A stretch of DNA of 53,446 nt, from the NCBI GenBank assembly GCA_949927585.1, contig CATLFA010000008.1, positions 1 through 53,446 on the forward strand, written 5' to 3'. The stretch is from an uncultured Clostridiaceae bacterium. Its GTDB lineage: Bacteria > Bacillota > Clostridia > TANB77 > CAG-508. This document shows, piece after piece, positions 1 through 8,244 of the stretch; within the stretch, counting starts at the first letter, position 1; the number at the start of each line of letters is the position of its first letter. A program made the translations under genes and the position numbers. Below the pieces are notes generated by a model. That model saw only the letters and a program-made list of their open reading frames with translations. It searched no databases and was not told the origin of the DNA.

Positions 1-646
1 GTTTACTTATTTTTTTATTAGTACAATTTATTATTATTGATTTTCTATTTATATTATATTTACTTATTTCTTCTTCATTTAAATCTAAATTAACTATAAA
101 ATTAGCTTTTCTTAAAGCTTTCTTTTTATTATTTGTTACTGCTATTAGATTTCCATTATTATATAACTTCTCTTCTAATTTAGAATATTCTTTTATTTTA
201 TTTGTAACTATATTTACTGTTTTCAAATTTTCTACTAAATATGTTATTGTTTCTATATTTTGAGTATTATATACATTTGTTAAGAAATATATACTTTGAG
301 TTTCTATTTCAACTTGTGTTATTTTCTGTATATATTTTAATATTTTATATATAAAATATTGTGGAATTTTATTATCTTCTTCTATTTCCAATTCTTTACT
401 ATACTTTTTTAGTTTTTTAGATAAAATTACTTTTTTCGCTTTACTTTTCTTTATAATTTTTTTTATATTTCCTACATTAGATATTCTTGGAATTATATAT
501 AAGTAATTATTGTTTTCTATATTTTGAATTACTGTTATATTAAAAACTTTTATTATTTTAATAATTATCTTTTTTAAAAATATTGGAATATTTTTTTGAA
601 ACTGTAATTCATTGTCATTGTTTAATTCTTTTAAATATATGTACAT
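1..646 (-). CDS. Hypothetical protein, 3' end beyond window edge
   Basis: An open frame of 215 codons runs off the left edge without a stop. It begins at an ATG preceded by AGGTGA at about 7 nt, and that ribosome binding site lies inside the right arm of the hairpin that follows the sleL-like gene. The product is rich in Lys, Ile and Asn. Its second half alternates predicted beta strands and helices (KTVNIVTNKIKEYSKLEEK, then NLIAVTNNKKKALRKANFIV), which would suit a Rossmann-like fold, but I recognise no family. It probably lies in the same transcription unit as the two genes upstream (2.4-3.1 kb). Confidence 0.6.
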   Translation of the reverse strand, partial: MYIYLKELNNDNELQFQKNIPIFLKKIIIKIIKVFNITVIQNIENNNYLYIIPRISNVGNIKKIIKKSKAKKVILSKKLKKYSKELEIEEDNKIPQYFIYKILKYIQKITQVEIETQSIYFLTNVYNTQNIETITYLVENLKTVNIVTNKIKEYSKLEEKLYNNGNLIAVTNNKKKALRKANFIVNLDLNEEEISKYNINRKSIIINCTNKKISK

Positions 647-649
647 AAT

Positions 650-683
650 AAAATCACCTACAAAATTATATGTAGGTGATTTT
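650..683 (-). terminator. Hairpin between sleL-like gene and next gene
   Basis: Thirteen-base arms (AAAATCACCTACA and TGTAGGTGATTTT) enclose an 8-nt loop just downstream of the sleL-like stop codon. The distal arm carries the AGGTGA used by the next gene, so folding of this hairpin could mask its ribosome binding site. Confidence 0.6.
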
Positions 684-694
684 CATTTATTCTT

Positions 695-2368
695 TTATCT
701 ATTAATTTCTTCTTTAACTATATTCCATATATTTGCACTTTCAAAGTCCTTTTGCCAATATGCTGCACCTGCTAAGTTATACTTATTCATTATATCAAAT
801 TTTGCTTTTATTGATTTTTCATCTTCTATCCACATTTTATATGTGTAACCATTTTGTTCATATTCTACATAGTATTGTTTTAAATCTTCATTCCATTTTT
901 TTTCAGTACCTGCTGGTAACTTTGAATCTATATTTTTCATCCATACTACTGTACTTTTTATTTCTCCGTCTTTTTCTTTCCATAACCTTGTGTAGAATGG
1001 CATTCCTAATATTAGTTTATCTTTATCTACTTCTTCTTGCGTTCCTATAAATTTATTTACATTAACTTCTACCCAATCTGCTCCTGCTGTTGTTCCTTCT
1101 TTTGGTGAAGATATTCCATATTGATCATATCCCATAAATATTATATAGTCTGCTACTTGTCCAATTTTATTTCTATCGTAGCATAATGACCAGTTTGGAC
1201 TTCCATCTGGTGCTGTTACATCTACTGATAATACTTTTCCATATTCTTTAAGTCGTGGTGCAAGTTCAATTAAAAATTGTGAAAACATATTTTTATCTGA
1301 CTCTTTCATATTTTCGAAATCTATATTTATTCCGTCCAAATTATAGTTTGTTGTTAATAATACTATTCTATTTATTAAACTTTCTCTTAGTTTATAATCA
1401 TTTAGAATTTCTGAGGTTGTATCTGGTAATGAATCATTTGATACAATTCCCCATACTTTATAATTGTTACTATGTGCCCAGTCAATATATCTTTTTCCAC
1501 TATCTCCTACTCTTACAGTTAACTCTCCTTGTTGCATTTCTTTTAATGATGCTATTGATGGTGCGACTACATTTATACCTTCTATTCTTGTTCCAGTTCT
1601 GTCTGGTGCTACAGAAGAATAATAATCCCAAACTAAACTTACTTTTCCTTCTATTTGTTTAGTTTCTTCCATATTCTCTCGTACATTGTGAATATTTGCA
1701 ATATCTTTAATATATCCGATAATACCTTTAGATGTTCTTATTTTATTCCAACCATCTTTTTTTTCTATAACAACTACACTTTCGCCTTTTTTTATCTTAT
1801 CTAATGTTTTTGAAAACATTGTTGGTTTATATTTTACATTTGTATCATCTGAACTATTTCCCATTTTTTGTTCTTTATCTAATGAATCTATTGTTACTAT
1901 TCCTGTTTCTTTTGAATATTTAACATCTACATTATATACACTTTTCATTTCTGAAAATGGAAGATAAAATGTCTCGTCTTTTTTTGTCATTGTGGCATAA
2001 ATGTTAACTTTTGAACTATTTACATACATCTCTTTTTTATTAGGTTCTATTGTCGCAACTTTTGTACCTGAAGTTGTTATTATTTTATTATATACATTAT
2101 CATAAAATATATTTTGGTCAAAGAAATTTCCTATGTCTCTTGATGATAAATATATTACTTCACTTTCATCAACTATTACATCATACTTTAAACTTGTTGT
2201 AACATTATTGTTATTAATTATTAAATTAATTTTTCCTTTTATTGTATTTTGAACATAATTTGGTGCTATATTTATTACCACACATATACAAACTAAAAAT
2301 AATACTGTTACTACTATCTTTTTTAATATATTTCCTTTTTTATTTTCTATTGCTCTCTTTGCTCTCAT
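695..2368 (-). CDS. SleL/YaaH-like GH18 spore cortex hydrolase
   Basis: Predicted envelope glycoside hydrolase of 557 residues. An N-terminal membrane anchor (about residues 15-33) is followed by a copper amine oxidase N-like/stalk domain (about 45-165), an SH3-like segment (about 180-225, KKGESVVVIEKKDGWNKI) and a C-terminal glycoside hydrolase 18 barrel. The GH18 catalytic motif is visible as LDGINIDFENM, with the acid Glu. Families with this layout (SleL, YaaH, YdhD) cut muramic-lactam peptidoglycan of the spore cortex or act in the wall, which fits the sporulation genes nearby. The ATG has an AAGGAG site 7 nt upstream. The stop codon of the preceding gene lies 13 nt before this start, so the two are probably cotranscribed. 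Exact substrate is inferred. Confidence 0.85.
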   Translation of the reverse strand: MRAKRAIENKKGNILKKIVVTVLFLVCICVVINIAPNYVQNTIKGKINLIINNNNVTTSLKYDVIVDESEVIYLSSRDIGNFFDQNIFYDNVYNKIITTSGTKVATIEPNKKEMYVNSSKVNIYATMTKKDETFYLPFSEMKSVYNVDVKYSKETGIVTIDSLDKEQKMGNSSDDTNVKYKPTMFSKTLDKIKKGESVVVIEKKDGWNKIRTSKGIIGYIKDIANIHNVRENMEETKQIEGKVSLVWDYYSSVAPDRTGTRIEGINVVAPSIASLKEMQQGELTVRVGDSGKRYIDWAHSNNYKVWGIVSNDSLPDTTSEILNDYKLRESLINRIVLLTTNYNLDGINIDFENMKESDKNMFSQFLIELAPRLKEYGKVLSVDVTAPDGSPNWSLCYDRNKIGQVADYIIFMGYDQYGISSPKEGTTAGADWVEVNVNKFIGTQEEVDKDKLILGMPFYTRLWKEKDGEIKSTVVWMKNIDSKLPAGTEKKWNEDLKQYYVEYEQNGYTYKMWIEDEKSIKAKFDIMNKYNLAGAAYWQKDFESANIWNIVKEEINR

Positions 2369-2381
2369 AATTTGCTCCTTT

Positions 2382-3078
2382 TCATATTATATTTTCTAAA
2401 TATTTTAAAATCTTTTCTGCGCATTTATCTATATTTTCTAGTATTTCTTCTCTAGTAAAGATTTTATATTCTAATTTTAGTGATGGAATTCCATTTTTTA
2501 CTACTTCTAAATAATGTATTGCTTTTTGTATATCTTGTTTTTCTAATGATATACATTTTATTGATTTTGCTATATAATAAGCTTTTTCATCATATTGTGG
2601 TAATTCAATCAAACTATTCATATATAAATAATTTGTAAAAATTTTGAAATCATTTACTTTTGTTTTTCTTCTTTGTTCTCCATCACCTAAAAATTCTTGT
2701 CCATTATTTAGTTTTAGTCCTATAAGTTTACCGCTTTTCATTACGTATTCCATGTTTTGCATATGTTAAATCATTCCAATATACGTCAGTTAATAAATGT
2801 GTTATATATCCTAATATGAGTGGATTATGTAAGTTTTCTTTATTATCCTCTATGAATTTTTCCACATCATAAAACATTATCTCTCCAGTTCTTTCATTTT
2901 TCTTTTCTGAATAGTAATGAGTATCTTTATGTGATATTATTTTTGAAACATTTGATACTAGGTAACCATTATTTATATCTGTAATTATATTTCCTATTAA
3001 AAACAAATTATAATCATTTATTTTTAATTTTTTATTTAACTTTTTTGCAATTAGCAAATGCATTCCCCAAGTTGGCAT
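2382..3078 (-). CDS. Zinc-dependent phospholipase C-like protein (+1 site)
   Basis: The product resembles the zinc-dependent phospholipase C/S1-P1 nuclease-like helical family: it starts PTWGMHLLIAKKL, has NPLILGYITHLLTDVYWNDL, and keeps several His and Asp residues of the metal-binding type. The frame breaks at codon 116, where the in-frame sequence AAG CGG TAA would end translation at once. Skipping the C gives NEKGKLIGLKLNNG and an uninterrupted 231-residue protein. The ATG has an AAGGAGAG site upstream, and the stop overlaps the ribosome binding region of the sleL-like gene. Substrate unknown. Without the frame change it would be a 115-residue truncation. Confidence 0.65.
2731..2733 (-). 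other. Candidate CGG +1 recoding site (phospholipase-like gene)
   Basis: In-frame CGG followed by T. Reading AAG-(C)-GGT-AAA restores the frame. The zero-frame codon after CGG is a TAA stop, so any failure to shift truncates the product here. Confidence 0.7.
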
Positions 3079-3328
3079 TTTTATTTTCTCTCCTTTTTCA
3101 TATTTTTAGGAAAGCCTTCCTCGATAGTAGTGAGCTTCCTTAGAAGATGGTTATGGAAGAATTATATTTTCTTAGCGAAGAATGAGCTTAGAAAATGTAA
3201 TTCTTGTTTTCTATTATATTTTAATATTCATTTCAAATAAAATCAATATTATTTTATAAATTTGCATAAAATAGAATTTTTAGGAAAATATAATTTTAAC
3301 AAATGTAAAAGATGGAGGTTTAATTATT

Positions 3329-3535
3329 ATGGAAAAACATATTATTGTTACTGGTTCATCAATAGTTTCTTGGAAGGATGCAATTTTACAAACAATAGCT
3401 GAAGCTTCCAAAACTATAGATTATATTACAAGTGTAAAGATTATAGAACAACGTGCAAAAGTAAATGGTAAGAAAATTGCTGAATACTATGTAGATTTAG
3501 ATTTAAGTTTTACTATTGATAGAGATAGAGACTAG
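3329..3535 (+). CDS. Dodecin-family flavin-binding protein
   Basis: A 68-residue protein with the dodecin pattern: beta strand (HIIVTGSSIVSWKDA), a helix carrying AEASKTI, then a strand pair (SVKIIEQRAKVNG, EYYVDLDLSFTI). Dodecins assemble as dodecamers that store or buffer flavins. The length matches the family. The ATG follows GATGGAGG by about 11 nt. It stands alone between divergently placed genes; the 250-bp region upstream has no other coding content that I can support. Confidence 0.85.
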   Translation: MEKHIIVTGSSIVSWKDAILQTIAEASKTIDYITSVKIIEQRAKVNGKKIAEYYVDLDLSFTIDRDRD

Positions 3536-3602
3536 GATAGTGTTACTATTTACTTTGCAGTGAAGAGCAAAGTAAGAATAGTTAATAGCAAATAATTATA
3601 TG

Positions 3603-3656
3603 TGTAGGGGCTTAATTAGTTAGAAATACCTATTAGTATTTACTGAATTACGCCCA
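3603..3656. repeat. Dispersed palindromic repeat, copy A
   Basis: A unit beginning TGTAGGGGCTTAATT and ending GAATTACGCCC. Two related copies lie at 29.58-29.70 kb, one of them inverted. It lies between the dodecin gene and spoVAC. Confidence 0.6.
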
Positions 3657-3734
3657 AAGAATTTTTAATAATTCTTGTAATGATATTATCATAATAAGTA
3701 CTAATTTTTAGAAATTTGAAAGGAAGTGATTGTT

Positions 3735-4184
3735 TTGGGAGAAAATCCGTTAGAGAATCCACAAAAATATAGTGAGTATGTGGATAAGAAGTCTCCTAAT
3801 TCACCAATACTTAAAAATTGTTTTAATGCTTTTTGGGTTGGTGGTTTAATTTGTTCTATTGGACAAATAATATTTGATTTTTGTAAGTTTAAAGGTATGG
3901 AACAACAATCATGTAACACTGTTGTTGCTATAGTTTTAATTGGCATTGCTGCATTTTTAACAGGTTTAAATATATTTAATAAAATAGGAAAATTTGCTGG
4001 TGCTGGTTCTTTAATACCAATTACTGGTTTTGCGAATTCAATAGTTTCCCCTGCAATAGAGTATAAGTCTGAAGGATATGTTATGGGTGTAGGTGGAAAA
4101 ATGTTTACAGTTGCAGGACCTGTACTTGTCTATGGTATATCTGCTTCAGTAATAATTGGAATTATTGCTACGCTGTTTGCGTAA
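3735..4184 (+). CDS. spoVAC: Stage V sporulation protein AC
   Basis: Membrane subunit of the SpoVA channel that moves dipicolinic acid into the forespore and releases it at germination. About 149 residues with several hydrophobic segments; the family signature FWVGGLICSIGQ and the GAGSLIPITGFANSIVSPA motif are clear. A TTG at 3735 has AGGAAG at suitable distance; a GTG at 3726 in the same frame lies too close to that site. It heads a cluster with spoVAD and spoVAE. B. subtilis SpoVAC has been reported to be mechanosensitive. Confidence 0.93.
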   Translation: MGENPLENPQKYSEYVDKKSPNSPILKNCFNAFWVGGLICSIGQIIFDFCKFKGMEQQSCNTVVAIVLIGIAAFLTGLNIFNKIGKFAGAGSLIPITGFANSIVSPAIEYKSEGYVMGVGGKMFTVAGPVLVYGISASVIIGIIATLFA

Positions 4185-4219
4185 AGTGTCCAATGGACAA
4201 CGAAAGGAATGATTTTTTA

Positions 4220-5225
4220 ATGAATAAATTAGGTAAACAAACAATTAAATTTGATTCTCCTCCAACAATAACAGAAGTTGCTTCTATTGTTGGTCCTAAA
4301 GAATCACAAGGTCCTCTTGCTAAATATTTTGATAAATGTTTAGATGACGAATTCTGGGGCGAAAAAACTTGGGAGAAAGCTGAGAGTAAAATTATAAAAG
4401 AAACTGTAAATATGGCAATTGCAAAATCTAATATAGCTTCTTCTGATATTGACTTTTGTTTTGCAGGTGATTTACTTAACCAATGTATTTCTTCAAGTTT
4501 TGGACTTCGTGAAATAAACATTCCATTTTTTGGAGTATTTGGTGCATGTTCAACATTTGTAGAAAGTATGTGTTTAGGTAGTGTATTTATAGATGCTGGC
4601 GCTGCTAAAAATGTACTTTGTTCTACATCAAGCCATTTTTGTAGTGCTGAAAAGCAATTTAGGTTTCCATTAGAACTAGGAAATCAAAGACCACCTACAT
4701 CACAGTGGACAGTAACAGGTTCAGGTGCTGCCGTTTTATCAAAAGATGGCAATGGTCCATTTATAACACACATAACACCAGGAAAAATAGTAGATATGGG
4801 AATTAAGGATGCAAACAATATGGGTGCTGCAATGGCACCAGCTGCTTTTGATACTTTAATAACACACTTTGAAGACACAGGAAGAAAGCCTAGCTATTAT
4901 GATGTTATATTAACTGGTGACTTAGGATATATAGGAAAAGACATAGTAAAAGACCTATGTAAAACAAAAGGTTACAATATAAGTGGAAACTATAATGACT
5001 GTGGCGTTTTAATATTTGATAAATCTACACAAGACACACATTCAGGCGGTAGTGGATGTGCATGTATAGGAACTGTATTTTCAGGTTATATATATAAACA
5101 GCTACAAGAAAAGAAAATAAATAAAGTATTGCTAGTTGCAACAGGAGCACTAACAAATGCAACAAGTAGTCAACAAGGCGAAAGCATTCCCCGGAATAGC
5201 CCACGCCATAGCAATAGAAAACTAA
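4220..5225 (+). CDS. spoVAD: Stage V sporulation protein AD (+1 site near 3' end)
   Basis: Thiolase-fold SpoVA subunit that binds dipicolinic acid at the forespore inner membrane. The start MNKLGKQTIKF follows AAAGGA; an in-frame ATG at 4193 would add nine residues overlapping that site. Conserved stretches include FFGVFGACSTFVE and NNMGAAMAPAAFDTL. The family's C-terminus (GESIPGIAHA) is only produced if the C of an in-frame CGG at 5192 is skipped: CCC-(C)-GGA. This gives a 334-residue protein ending at TAA 5223-5225, close to the usual length. Without the shift the last residues are unrelated, running to 5269 through a palindromic repeat. Confidence 0.93.
5192..5194 (+). other. Candidate CGG +1 recoding site (spoVAD)
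   Basis: Zero-frame CGG (codon 325 counted from 4220) followed by A. Skipping C yields ATT-CCC-GGA-ATA and the family ending SIPGIAHAIAIEN, then TAA. Confidence 0.8.
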
Positions 5226-5258
5226 AAAAGGACAACCCCATCCCAAACTGTCCCATTC

Positions 5259-5323
5259 TTCTCAATTAGGGACAGTCCCCAATTGGGAAAATGGGACAAT
5301 TAGGGACTGTCCCTAATTGAGAA
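5259..5323. repeat. 21-bp perfect inverted repeat between spoVAD and spoVAE
   Basis: Arms at 5259-5279 and 5303-5323 are perfect complements containing GGGACAGTCCC and CTCAATTAGGGAC, with a 23-nt loop that itself holds related pieces (AATTGGG, GGGACAATTAGG). The motif resembles a mobile palindrome common in clostridial intergenic regions. It inserts directly after the spoVAD stop and ends 13 nt before the spoVAE start. Confidence 0.8.
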
Positions 5324-5335
5324 AGGAGATTTTTT

Positions 5336-5723
5336 ATGGATTTTTTACAGAGTATTGACTGGATGCAGTTGCTTCGTTGTTTTGTGGTTGGTGGCGCAAT
5401 TTGTATTGTTGGTCAGATTTTAATTGATAAAACTAAGCTGACTCCTGCTAGAATTTTAGTTGTTTTTGTTACAGCAGGTGCTATTCTAGGTGGACTTGGT
5501 ATTTATAAATATGTTATTGATTTTGCAGGTTGTGGTGCTACTGTCCCTCTTACTGGTTTTGGCGCTAATCTTGCTAAAGGGGCTATTGACGCTGTTAAAG
5601 AAATTGGATTACTTCGGTGCATTTATCGGTGGTGTTAAGGCTGCCGCTGGTGGTATTGCTGCTGCTGTATTTTTCGGGTATTTGGCTTCTCTTATTGCTA
5701 AACCTAAGATTAAGAAACAATAA
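5336..5723 (+). CDS. spoVAE: Stage V sporulation protein AE (+1 site)
   Basis: Third membrane component of the SpoVA dipicolinate channel. The N-terminal half (VVGGAICIVGQILID, GATVPLTGFGANLAKGA) and the C-terminal half (GAFIGGVKAAAGG, FFGYLASLI) are each clear matches but lie in different frames. Skipping the C of the zero-frame CGG at 5615 joins them as GLLGAFIGG into 128 residues, the usual family length. The ATG follows AAAGGAG. Three or four transmembrane segments are predicted. It is the last gene of the cluster and is followed by a bidirectional terminator. Confidence 0.93.
5615..5617 (+). other. Candidate CGG +1 recoding site (spoVAE)
   Basis: Zero-frame codon 94, CTT-CGG followed by T. 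Skipping C reads CTT-GGT-GCA and gives the conserved LLGAF motif; without it translation stops seven codons after the CGG. Confidence 0.8.
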
Positions 5724-5763
5724 AATAAATCAAATGTGCTTTATTTGCACATTTGATTTATTT
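5723..5763. terminator. Bidirectional terminator between spoVAE and nucleotidase
   Basis: Seventeen-base complementary arms (AAATAAATCAAATGTGC and its complement) around a short loop, flanked by A and T tracts, serve the convergent genes spoVAE and the nucleotidase. The right arm overlaps the end of the latter. Confidence 0.85.
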
Positions 5764-6328
5764 TATTATATATATCATACCAGCTATATACTCTTGTTAT
5801 ATTTTTCCCATTTATATCCACATTATAGCTGCAATTATAACATAATACTGGCATTTTTGTAGATATTTCTTTTACATTTTCTGGTTTATCTTCTATCATA
5901 ATATCTATATAGTTTCCTACACAATATGGTAATTTAGTTTCTTCTGTGTATACTATTTTATCATAATATATGTTATTGTTTTTTAACCACTCTTTTACAA
6001 ATTCTTTCATTCTTCCATAATCTTCACCTGTTAAGCCATATTCATTTCTTGCTGTTACTATATATATTTCGTGTCCATCCTCTTTTAACTTCTTTATTAC
6101 TTCTGATGCAAAGTCTCTTGCTCTATATTCTTTTGCATAGTATTTTATATATTTGTTCCAAAACTTTTCACAGCTTTCTTCTGATATTCCTAAAGCTTTT
6201 GCTTCATCATATTCATTTGGTTTTACTCTATAAGTCAAATTGTTTTCATAGCAAAACTTTGTCTCATAATCTATTGTAAATTGTTCTATATTTGTTAATA
6301 CTCCATCTATATCAATTCCTATTCTCAT
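5741..6328 (-). CDS. 5'(3')-deoxyribonucleotidase-like HAD phosphatase
   Basis: HAD-superfamily phosphatase of 195 residues. Motif I is MRIGIDIDGVLTN (DxDG, nucleophile Asp), motif II region is IYIVTARN, the conserved Lys lies in the middle segment, and motif IV is IDIMIEDKPEN. This is the pattern of the 5' nucleotidase, deoxy (NT5C) type, which dephosphorylates deoxyribonucleoside monophosphates. The ATG at 6328 follows GGGAGG by 6 nt; an upstream in-frame ATG at 6385 has no such site and would add a low-complexity leader. Exact substrate is inferred. Confidence 0.85.
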   Translation of the reverse strand: MRIGIDIDGVLTNIEQFTIDYETKFCYENNLTYRVKPNEYDEAKALGISEESCEKFWNKYIKYYAKEYRARDFASEVIKKLKEDGHEIYIVTARNEYGLTGEDYGRMKEFVKEWLKNNNIYYDKIVYTEETKLPYCVGNYIDIMIEDKPENVKEISTKMPVLCYNCSYNVDINGKNITRVYSWYDIYNKINQMCK

Positions 6329-6414
6329 TTTTTCCTCCCTTTTATAATATATTTTTATATTATATTTAAATATAAATTTAGTCAATACTTATTTTCTAAT
6401 TTATATTATCCTTT

Positions 6415-6452
6415 AACAAAAATGAACACTAAATTTAGTGTTCATTTTTGTT
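6415..6452 (-). terminator. Terminator after ankyrin gene
   Basis: Arms AACAAAAATGAACACTA and its complement with a 4-nt loop directly downstream of the ankyrin gene stop, with T-rich ends in both directions. Confidence 0.85.
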
Positions 6453-6463
6453 ATATCACTATT

Positions 6464-7270
6464 TCACATTGCATTTACAATAAACTTAAGTGTTTCTATA
6501 TGATTATTCCCCGCTGCTTTTATAATAGCATAGTTACCATCTGCTGTTACATCTGCTCCTGCTTCTATCAGTAGCTTTACTACTTCAGTATAACCATCCT
6601 CTGATGCATATCTAATAGCATAGTTACCACCTGCTGTTACATCTGCTCCTGCTTCTATCAGTAGCTTTACTACTTCAGTGTGACCATTCGCTGATGCATA
6701 TCTGATAGCAAGGTTATCACCTGCAGTTACATCTGCTCCTGCTTCTATCAGTAGCTTTACTACTTCAGTGTGACCATTCTCTGATGCATATCTGATAGCA
6801 AGGTTATCACCTGCAGTTACATCTGCTCCTGCTTCTATCAGTAGCTTTACTACTTCAGTGTGACCATTCTCTGATGCATATTTGATAGCAAGGTTATCAC
6901 CTGCAGTTACATCTGCTCCTGCTTCTATCAGTAGCTTTACTACTTCAGTGTGACCATTCTCTGATGCAAGTCCAATAGCATAGTTATCATCTGCTGTTAC
7001 ATCTGCTCCTGCTTCTATCAGTAGCTTTACTACTTCAGTATGACCATTCTCTGATGCAAGTCCAATAGCATAGTTATCATCTGCTGTTACATCTGCTCCT
7101 GCTTCTATCAATAACTCTACTAGTTCAGCATGGCCATCCGTTGATGCTATTTTGATAGCATAGTTATCATCTGCTGTTACGTTTACTTCTTTTCCCTTTA
7201 ACATTTTTAATATTGCTATCAGTTCATTCACTTCATAATCAATTGTTAAGTTAAATTTAACTTGTTTCAT
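6464..7270 (-). CDS. Ankyrin repeat protein with 30-residue units
   Basis: A 268-residue soluble protein made of an N-terminal segment (about 32 residues), seven nearly identical repeats and a diverged eighth. The unit reads roughly AGDNLAIRYASENGH, then TEVVKLLIEAGADVT, and is 30 rather than the common 33 residues long. Such short units with the ADDNYA/ASENGH wording are known from giant-virus and some bacterial ankyrin proteins. No enzymatic domain or signal peptide is visible, so it is likely a protein-binding scaffold. The start follows AAGGAGG. It sits alone between terminators, next to the ribosomal protein operon. Confidence 0.9.
   Translation of the reverse strand: MKQVKFNLTIDYEVNELIAILKMLKGKEVNVTADDNYAIKIASTDGHAELVELLIEAGADVTADDNYAIGLASENGHTEVVKLLIEAGADVTADDNYAIGLASENGHTEVVKLLIEAGADVTAGDNLAIKYASENGHTEVVKLLIEAGADVTAGDNLAIRYASENGHTEVVKLLIEAGADVTAGDNLAIRYASANGHTEVVKLLIEAGADVTAGGNYAIRYASEDGYTEVVKLLIEAGADVTADGNYAIIKAAGNNHIETLKFIVNAM
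6545..7174 (-). repeat. Seven tandem 90-bp ankyrin-coding repeats
   Basis: The 90-bp units are nearly identical at DNA level, including synonymous positions (for example ACATCTGCTCCTGCTTCTAT on the + strand in all of them), which indicates recent tandem duplication or gene conversion. Unit borders are variable at the D/G-N/Y positions only. Confidence 0.9.
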
Positions 7271-7396
7271 ATTTTTTCCTCCTTATTGTTTGGATAATTA
7301 TCCTTCTATAAAAGCAAGGAAAGTTAATAGTTTGTGTATGAACTATATCATACTTTTCCTATTTTGTAAATATATTTACATAAATTTCACCATATA

Positions 7397-7441
7397 AAAA
7401 GTTGAGGTAGACAACTTTCAAAATTGTCTACCTCAACTTTT
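7397..7441 (-). terminator. Terminator of infC-rpmI-rplT operon
   Basis: Eighteen-base perfect arms beginning AAAAGTTGAGGTAGACAA, 9-nt loop, T tract on the minus strand, 27 bp beyond the rplT stop. Confidence 0.9.
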
Positions 7442-7467
7442 GACATTTAACCTTTATATATTTAAAT

Positions 7468-7818
7468 CTATGCTTTTTTTGCTATTTCAGCAATTTCAGT
7501 AAATGCTTTTGGATCGCTTACTGCTAATTCTGCTAACATTTTTCTATTTACTACTATGTTTGCTTTTTTCATTCCAGCTATTAATTTGCTGTATGTTGTT
7601 CCGTTCATTCTTGCTGCTGCGTTTATTCTTGCTATCCATAGTTTTCTGAAGTTAGATTTTTTATCTTTTCTTCCTACATATGCATACATTCCTGATTTCA
7701 TTACGGCTTGTTTTGCCATTCTGAATCTATAATGTTTTGCTCCATAATATCCTTTTGCTCTTTTTAATATTTTTTTATGTTTTTTACGTGTTATTCTTGC
7801 TGTTTTTACTCTTGCCAT
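7468..7818 (-). CDS. rplT: 50S ribosomal protein L20
   Basis: L20 binds 23S rRNA early in 50S assembly and, in Firmicutes, represses its own operon by binding the infC leader. The 116-residue product has the basic N-terminal helix region ([22 protein letters not shown]) shortened here to its hallmark KKHKKILK and the [21 protein letters not shown] core. Last gene of the infC-rpmI-rplT operon, 48 bp after rpmI. AAGGTGAAAA precedes the ATG. Confidence 0.98.
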   Translation of the reverse strand: MARVKTARITRKKHKKILKRAKGYYGAKHYRFRMAKQAVMKSGMYAYVGRKDKKSNFRKLWIARINAAARMNGTTYSKLIAGMKKANIVVNRKMLAELAVSDPKAFTEIAEIAKKA

Positions 7819-7866
7819 TTTATTTTCACCTTCCTTAATTTATCTTGTTTCTCTATTATTTTTTAA

Positions 7867-8070
7867 TTAGTTTCCGTATGGTAACATTTTTTTGATTCCT
7901 GCTTCACATGTTTTGTCTGCGTAAGCATCTTGTATTTTTCCTCTTGATTTTGCTCTTGATGTTTTATTTGCTAAAAGATGTCTTCTATTTGATTTTGTTC
8001 TTTTAACTTTTCCTGTTGCTGTATATGAATATCTTTTCTTTGCAGCTTTATTTGTTTTTAGCTTTGGCAT
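7867..8070 (-). CDS. rpmI: 50S ribosomal protein L35
   Basis: A 67-residue basic protein with the L35 signature MPKLKTNKAAKKRY and RHLLANKTSRAKS, ending MLPYGN. It is a late-assembly component of the 50S subunit. The gene lies between infC and rplT on the same strand, the usual order. AGGAGG lies 5-10 nt before the ATG. The infC-rpmI spacer is longer than usual (about 170 bp) because it holds a repeat-like insertion. Confidence 0.98.
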   Translation of the reverse strand: MPKLKTNKAAKKRYSYTATGKVKRTKSNRRHLLANKTSRAKSRGKIQDAYADKTCEAGIKKMLPYGN

Positions 8071-8093
8071 AATTGTTTCCTCCTTCTTTTACT

Positions 8094-8192
8094 AGAGGTT
8101 GGAAATTGGAGGTTGGAGATTGGAACTTTGGGTAATTTTATTGAAGTATTTACCCTTTATTTCAACTTCTAACTTCTAACTTCTAACTTCCT
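8094..8192. repeat. Short-period repeat with imperfect inverted arms
   Basis: One side repeats GGTTGGA-type heptads (GAGGTTGGAAATTGGAGGTT) and the other repeats CTTCTAA units (AACTTCTAACTTCTAACTTC). The two sides are imperfectly complementary and could fold into a long A-form stem inside the infC-rpmI spacer of the operon mRNA. Confidence 0.55.
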
Positions 8193-8244
8193 TTTATTAT
8201 ATATTTCTTATTAGCATTTTGTATTAAGTATTAAAGTTTATATT

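Noticed and set aside
612-1662. Leu/Tyr/Phe-rich + strand frames opposite the sleL-like gene
   Set aside because: They are shadows of the minus-strand gene, caused by AT-rich codons; none has a ribosome binding site or a plausible composition. The same applies to many similar frames across the window.
2382-3078. Phospholipase-like gene as a simple pseudogene
   Set aside because: A single C skip at a CGG restores the entire frame in the same way as in essential genes, so decay is not the simplest reading.
5195-5271. Zero-frame extension of spoVAD to a stop near 5269
   Set aside because: The extra residues are unrelated to the family and are encoded by the end of the real gene in the wrong frame plus a palindromic repeat; the +1 reading gives the conserved C-terminus.
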